Below are positions 60,784 to 64,000 of a DNA stretch of 64,000 bases, piece by piece. The notes under the pieces were generated by a model that worked only from the letters and a program-made list of their open reading frames with translations, had not been told where the DNA came from and ran no database searches. The DNA comes from Collinsella aerofaciens (GTDB taxonomy: Bacteria > Actinomycetota > Coriobacteriia > Coriobacteriales > Coriobacteriaceae). Position 1 is the first letter of the stretch. Every line of letters begins with the position of its first letter. Location of the stretch: contig NZ_JAQLDU010000013.1 of the NCBI RefSeq assembly GCF_028209625.1, forward strand, positions 28,276 through 92,275, written 5' to 3'. The translations under genes were made by a program, and so were the position numbers.

Positions 60784-61135
60784 TTGCGCCTCCCCTGGTT
60801 TCGGCCGCGGGCCGTGCGGATTGCGGACATCGCCGATTATCTACTGGGGCATCATGCGGGTAAGTACCGGAAGCTGACCAAACGCTGGCCAATAGCTTGA
60901 CGAGTTCTGCCAAAAATCCCTCGTGTGATAGAAATCCGCTGGAAGGAGCTCTGGGCGTGTGGTCCCTGTCTCCACATTTGCGCTCGTATCATATGGGTAA
61001 TTCAATGAAAATACGCATGCGTTATATACAAAACGTGCAATGACGTCAGCAAAAAGGGTGCGATATAAAATGACGCCTTAGATGACTACGATTTGATTTT
61101 GGTGTCAGTTTTGGTGTCAAGCTTGATGTCAAAAA
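60784..61135. other. Spacer with a possible gene remnant and short direct repeats
   Basis: No complete gene. On the plus strand 60796-60900 is an open frame reading WFRPRAVRIADIADYLLGHH then AGKYRKLTKRWPIA and stop, perhaps the tail of a lost gene. Near the tRNA, TTTTGGTGTCA occurs twice (about 61096-61120) with a related GATGTCA behind, as sometimes seen at integration sites beside tRNA genes. Nothing else is recognised. Confidence 0.35.
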
Positions 61136-61167
61136 GAAAAAGGTCAGAGGCTTAACTCCTCTGACCT
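61136..61167 (-). terminator. Terminator of tRNA-Val
   Basis: AGGTCAGAGG/CCTCTGACCT (61141-61150 with 61158-61167); on the minus strand followed by TTTTTC. Confidence 0.9.
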
Positions 61168-61177
61168 GCGCTTTAGA

Positions 61178-61252
61178 TGGTGGGCGATACAAGATTCGAA
61201 CTTGTGACCCCATCCGTGTGAAGGATATGCTCTACCCCTGAGCCAATCGCCC
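61178..61252 (-). tRNA. tRNA-Val (CAC)
   Basis: Minus-strand cloverleaf with acceptor GGGCGAT/ATCGCCC, anticodon loop TTCACAC (CAC), T-arm AGTTCGAATCT and encoded CCA (61178-61180). The 240 bp to its right hold only promoter-like boxes (TTGGTA, 18 bp, TAGTAT on the minus strand). Confidence 0.93.
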
Positions 61253-61492
61253 GTCGCCTTTCGGCAAAAGAGATACTATCATAGCCTCGCGTTGTTTACC
61301 AAGAACTTTTTGCCCTCGAATTCAAATTCTTGGGCACATGCCGTTCCATCACAAACAAGGCGTCCAGCAAACCAGCAGCTAAACCACCATTTACCGCTTG
61401 ATCCACGAGGTCTCGGGGCGGCAGCACAGGGCGCTGGGGATCTCCATGTGGTGTCCAATCAATTCAATAACCGGCGTGCAGATGCTTTGATT

Positions 61493-62008
61493 CTATACGT
61501 GCGACGGGTCGCCTATGCCCGCAATGCAACCGCGGCGCAGCTCCTCGGCGAGCCCGCTGGTCGTACGGTTTCCGGATACGAGGTCCTGGATCCAGGCATA
61601 GTACTGGTTGTCTTTGGGATCGGGGCTGTCGGACAGCACGACCGGAGTGCCGGCGAACCTTAAGACGGACAATGCGTAGATAAGGCTGGTACGTTTGTTA
61701 CCGTCCTCGAAGATGTGGTCCCTGACCATGTGCTCTGCCACGTAGGTGACCTGGTCAAAGATGTCTGCGAAGCGATCGGCCGGCGATTGACCGAATATTG
61801 TACAGAATGCACCCGCAAGTACGGACTCGACGCGTCCAAGCTCAAGCGCGGCCCGGTCGCCTGTGGCGTCGGTTGTATAGCAGCGCCCGACCGTCATCAG
61901 CGTGCCGTGTAGGCGCATCGCGGCCGCGGCCATAGCTTCGAGCGAACCGGTATCATCGAGCACGAGCGGCACGAACGGATGAGCGCTCCGCTGCATAGCC
62001 GCCATCAT
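61493..62008 (-). CDS. Doc/Fic family toxin
   Basis: 171 residues with the Doc-type core H98-I-F-E-D102-G-N-K-R-T, the inverted Fic motif. Doc phosphorylates elongation factor Tu and stops translation. The start is the ATG at 62008, which overlaps the stop of the 61-residue upstream gene (ATGA), the usual antitoxin-toxin coupling. It is the last gene of a four-gene minus-strand operon beginning at 63540. Confidence 0.82.
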   Translation of the reverse strand: MMAAMQRSAHPFVPLVLDDTGSLEAMAAAAMRLHGTLMTVGRCYTTDATGDRAALELGRVESVLAGAFCTIFGQSPADRFADIFDQVTYVAEHMVRDHIFEDGNKRTSLIYALSVLRFAGTPVVLSDSPDPKDNQYYAWIQDLVSGNRTTSGLAEELRRGCIAGIGDPSHV

Positions 62009-62190
62009 GAGTTCTCCAAGAGCTTGAGCGCGTTGGGCATGCCCGCTATGGTCTGCCGAATAGCTTCGTCGATTGACGTGACGCCGTCGAGCAAATTCGG
62101 AGATGCTGAATTTACCTCGAGCGCAGATGAATGATCTTCTTGAGCAACGCAATCAGCTCCGTCATCTTGTTGAACGTAGTTCCAGGGCAT
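62005..62190 (-). CDS. Putative antitoxin of the Doc toxin
   Basis: 61 residues, starting MPWNYVQQDDGADCVAQEDH, with a good GAGGAGG before the ATG. Its C-terminal third (IDEAIRQTIAGMPNALKLLE) could form the amphipathic helix that Phd-type antitoxins insert into Doc. An N-terminal Phd DNA-binding fold is not evident, so repression may depend on the HTH protein encoded 11 bp upstream. Assigned by position and coupling, not by family match. Confidence 0.6.
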   Translation of the reverse strand: MPWNYVQQDDGADCVAQEDHSSALEVNSASPNLLDGVTSIDEAIRQTIAGMPNALKLLENS

Positions 62191-62201
62191 GTCTACCTCC
62201 T

Positions 62202-62891
62202 CTATAGCCTTTCGGACGGAATAGCCCGCGAGTCGTACTCCAGGGCGATCGGTTGCCAGACGAGGTCTTCGATGGCGCAGCTTAGGGTGTTTGCGAGCGC
62301 CAATGCCGAAGAGACCGAGGCGCGGCGTAAATCCAGCTGATTCTGTTCGTAGAGCTGTATAGCGCGAAGTTTAACCCCCGATTGGGCGGCCAGCTGTTTT
62401 TGCGTTAGGCCGGCCGCCTTTCGTGCCGCCTTGAGGCCCTTTTTGTCTGCCTGGGCTTTGTTCCATTTATCGATGACAATCTGGGCGAATTTGTCTTCGG
62501 AAGCTTCGAGAAGCGGATGGTACGAACCGATTATCCAATCGAGTGGGGCGACTTCAAGTAGTTCGCTAAAGCCCAGGCTGCTTACCCATTGCGTATAGGC
62601 CAAAACCCAGCCCGCCCAATACTGAGGCGAACGGTCGAACGGATAGGTCTCCCTGCATTCGGCAGGCTTTAGCCCCGCCCGAGCGATAATTTCGCGCGCG
62701 AGCTCGTCGCCCGTCATGCCGCAGACGACACGAGGCATACCGCGCTCAAACTGTTTCATCTCAATAGTGTTCGACAGGATCGCCGTCAGCTCGGCTGGAT
62801 TCAAACCTTGGTCGCAGAGGGCGAAATCGACTGCCTCGCCCAGCGTTCTCATGGCATCCTCGAGATACATCTCACTGTAGGCGTGGATCAT
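62202..62891 (-). CDS. HTH protein, antitoxin partner of the DUF3990 protein
   Basis: 229 residues. The C-terminal part (about 153-212) is a Cro/C1-type HTH (RKAAGLTQKQLAAQSGVKL). The middle contains YWAGWVLAYTQW and a FSELLEVAPLDWI segment, and the N-terminal 60 residues form an unnamed helical domain. The gene overlaps the DUF3990 gene by 20 bp on the same strand. Toxin neutralisation by the N-terminal part and autorepression by the HTH are inferred from the arrangement and the upstream operator. Confidence 0.75.
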   Translation of the reverse strand: MIHAYSEMYLEDAMRTLGEAVDFALCDQGLNPAELTAILSNTIEMKQFERGMPRVVCGMTGDELAREIIARAGLKPAECRETYPFDRSPQYWAGWVLAYTQWVSSLGFSELLEVAPLDWIIGSYHPLLEASEDKFAQIVIDKWNKAQADKKGLKAARKAAGLTQKQLAAQSGVKLRAIQLYEQNQLDLRRASVSSALALANTLSCAIEDLVWQPIALEYDSRAIPSERL

Positions 62892-63540
62892 TTTCTGTCA
62901 TCCCCTCTCGAACGATATCGACGATACGAATTCCCTCAAACGGGTTTTCGGTAAGCAATTCCCGATACTGCGCCCTTGCCAACTCATCTCGGTCCTTGGC
63001 CAATGGGCCATATAGAGCTTGTGGCGCACGTTCAAATCCAGCAAAACGAATGCTCTTAAACGCGCGCTCGCTTTTGAGCACAATCTGTTCTCCAGGGTTA
63101 CCGAGCCTCATAGCTCGACCGAGCTGGTCAATGGTGATCGTATTGTTTACAAACGCCCTGGCATAGCTGAAGTACGAGTCATCCGCACGCCATCCTCTAA
63201 TCACATCGTAAGCGTTAGCATCTGGCAAAAAATGATCGCGAAGGTATTCGCATGCCCCCACAGCGACGGCGGTGTCCTTTCGGAATGAACGATGCTCTAC
63301 AAGCAACGCTATCCAATGCAGAACTGAATATTGCGGCGATAGCAGGTCGAGTACCTTGAGATCGGCCATGTCGAGTTCATATCGATTTGCAAAGCCGTCT
63401 GCGTCCCTAGAGCATGCCCATTCCCTTGCAAGGTTGAGGCTCTCTGTGCAATAGAATCCCTGTCCATAGTCGTTATGGACTTTCCCCAGGCCAATCTGGG
63501 GAGTCTCAATGATCTTCTGAGAACCATGCCACAGTTCCAC
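62872..63540 (-). CDS. DUF3990 protein, predicted ADP-ribosyltransferase-like toxin
   Basis: 222 residues with the family start ELWHGSQKIIETPQIGLGK followed by NDYGQGFYCTES. The H5-G-S and YGxGFY segments correspond to the His and Tyr motifs of ADP-ribosyltransferase folds; the catalytic Glu cannot be fixed by eye. The start is GTG at 63540 with AGGAG 8 bases upstream. It is first in the operon, directly behind a double palindromic operator. A toxin function is inference from the family and context. Confidence 0.72.
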   Translation of the reverse strand: MELWHGSQKIIETPQIGLGKVHNDYGQGFYCTESLNLAREWACSRDADGFANRYELDMADLKVLDLLSPQYSVLHWIALLVEHRSFRKDTAVAVGACEYLRDHFLPDANAYDVIRGWRADDSYFSYARAFVNNTITIDQLGRAMRLGNPGEQIVLKSERAFKSIRFAGFERAPQALYGPLAKDRDELARAQYRELLTENPFEGIRIVDIVREGMTENDPRLQ

Positions 63541-63552
63541 GCGAGTCTCCTA

Positions 63553-63605
63553 ACAGGTATCGCCCTAGCGATAGTATAGCACACTATCGCTAGGGCGATA
63601 CCTGT
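63553..63605 (-). promoter_or_regulatory. Tandem palindromic operator and promoter of the toxin-antitoxin operon
   Basis: A perfect 23-bp inverted repeat (63553-63575 with 63583-63605) that is itself two palindromes of the form TATCGC-N4-GCGATA (63558-63573 and 63585-63600), 27 bp apart. On the minus strand a TATACT -10 box falls between them. The HTH protein encoded downstream is the likely ligand; two sites suggest cooperative, conditional repression. Confidence 0.8.
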
Positions 63606-64000
63606 ATTCAGAGAGCAAAAGGGTGTATGGAACCGAGTTTGAGTTCAATACCGGCTTCTAAGACTCTCCGAGTCCGGAAGTATGCGGCAAAATTCAGACT
63701 TGTTGACCACGCTGGAGCACATCAACGCTTCTACCTGCGGCTTCTTTGCGCCAAAAGGGCGGTGTGGTCGGGGGTTCCGGAATTTGCCGCATACTTCCGT
63801 TTTGAGTATTCGGAAATGCGGGGAAAAACCGAGATCTGTCGACCAGACCCTGGTTTTATGCTTCCGTGACCTGCGGTTTTGTACGTAAAAATTTGGTTGC
63901 GCTCGGCGGGTTCCGATCCCCCCCCCATTACAGTCTGAAGTGGGCCACCGATAAATTTCGATGGCGAGCATTCGGCGCATTGCCTACGATACGGGCAAGC
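63606..64000. repeat. Non-coding end region with a long inverted repeat
   Basis: No credible gene in about 395 bp. CGGAAGTATGCGGCAAAATT (63675-63694) pairs with 63779-63799 with one bulged base, and the 83-base loop holds CTTCTACCTGCGGCTTC (63728-63744). A degenerate second unit follows (CGGAAATGCGGGGAAAAACC from about 63810, then ACCTGCGG at 63869). It is probably a dispersed intergenic repeat of this genome. Confidence 0.55.

Noticed and set aside
59626..64000. A prophage in the right-hand accessory region
   Set aside because: No integrase, capsid, portal, terminase or tail genes are seen; only toxin-antitoxin-like genes, tRNAs and one nuclease-like protein.

Overview
The window looks like a chromosomal segment of a high-GC Gram-positive gut actinobacterium of the class Coriobacteriia; Collinsella or a close relative is the best guess. 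This is inferred from gene content, gene order and codon bias, not from a marker-gene comparison. The core mixes Firmicutes-like synteny (recA, rny, spoVS, miaB, miaA, hflX) with actinobacterial synteny (pgsA2-like gene, GarA-like FHA gene, FtsR-like MerR gene).

Left half (1-33.5 kb): housekeeping genes. The order is recO tail, rpsO, pnp, a 640-bp spacer with two structured repeats, then a tight co-directional run of rnj, ftsK, a RodZ-like gene, yajQ, rimO, pgsA and cinA. recA-recX follow behind an SOS-controlled promoter, and then rny, a GHKL ATPase, spoVS, miaB, miaA and hflX. lexA and a LysM membrane protein diverge from a shared region with two SOS boxes, with nrdR and dut behind the LysM gene. 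After a repeat-filled convergent spacer come a glycolipid glycosyltransferase, trxB, DUF1836 and DegV genes, an NlpC/P60 hydrolase, apt and the MerR/FHA/PgsA cluster.

33.9-38.8 kb is a very GC-rich acquired-looking module: a lantibiotic-immunity type ABC transporter (LanF/E/G) and a YxeA-like gene, followed by a two-component system. Two of these genes carry -1 frameshifts.

39.3-56.6 kb is a long reverse-strand housekeeping array: tRNA-Pro, coaBC, zinc-ribbon gene, nif3, cysteine desulfurase, rpe, gpsA, plsY, der, radical-SAM/DUF512, ispH, plsC, cmk, rluB, scpB, scpA, M50 protease, a small membrane gene and an ABC-F ATPase. It links phospholipid synthesis (GpsA, PlsY, PlsC), ribosome assembly (Der, RluB) and chromosome condensation (ScpAB).

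56.6-64 kb is accessory. A 665-bp segment carrying promoter, tRNA-Ala, terminator and a long hairpin is present twice. An intact 1354-bp IS1249-like element sits in the second copy with 8-bp target duplications. Beyond it lie a PD-(D/E)XK-like protein, tRNA-Val, and a four-gene toxin-antitoxin operon (DUF3990, HTH, small antitoxin, Doc) behind a tandem palindromic operator.

The most unusual non-coding signal is a family of structured intergenic elements (3.46-3.85 kb and 25.03-25.47 kb). A conserved internal loop is held inside outer stems whose sequence differs completely between copies while pairing is kept.
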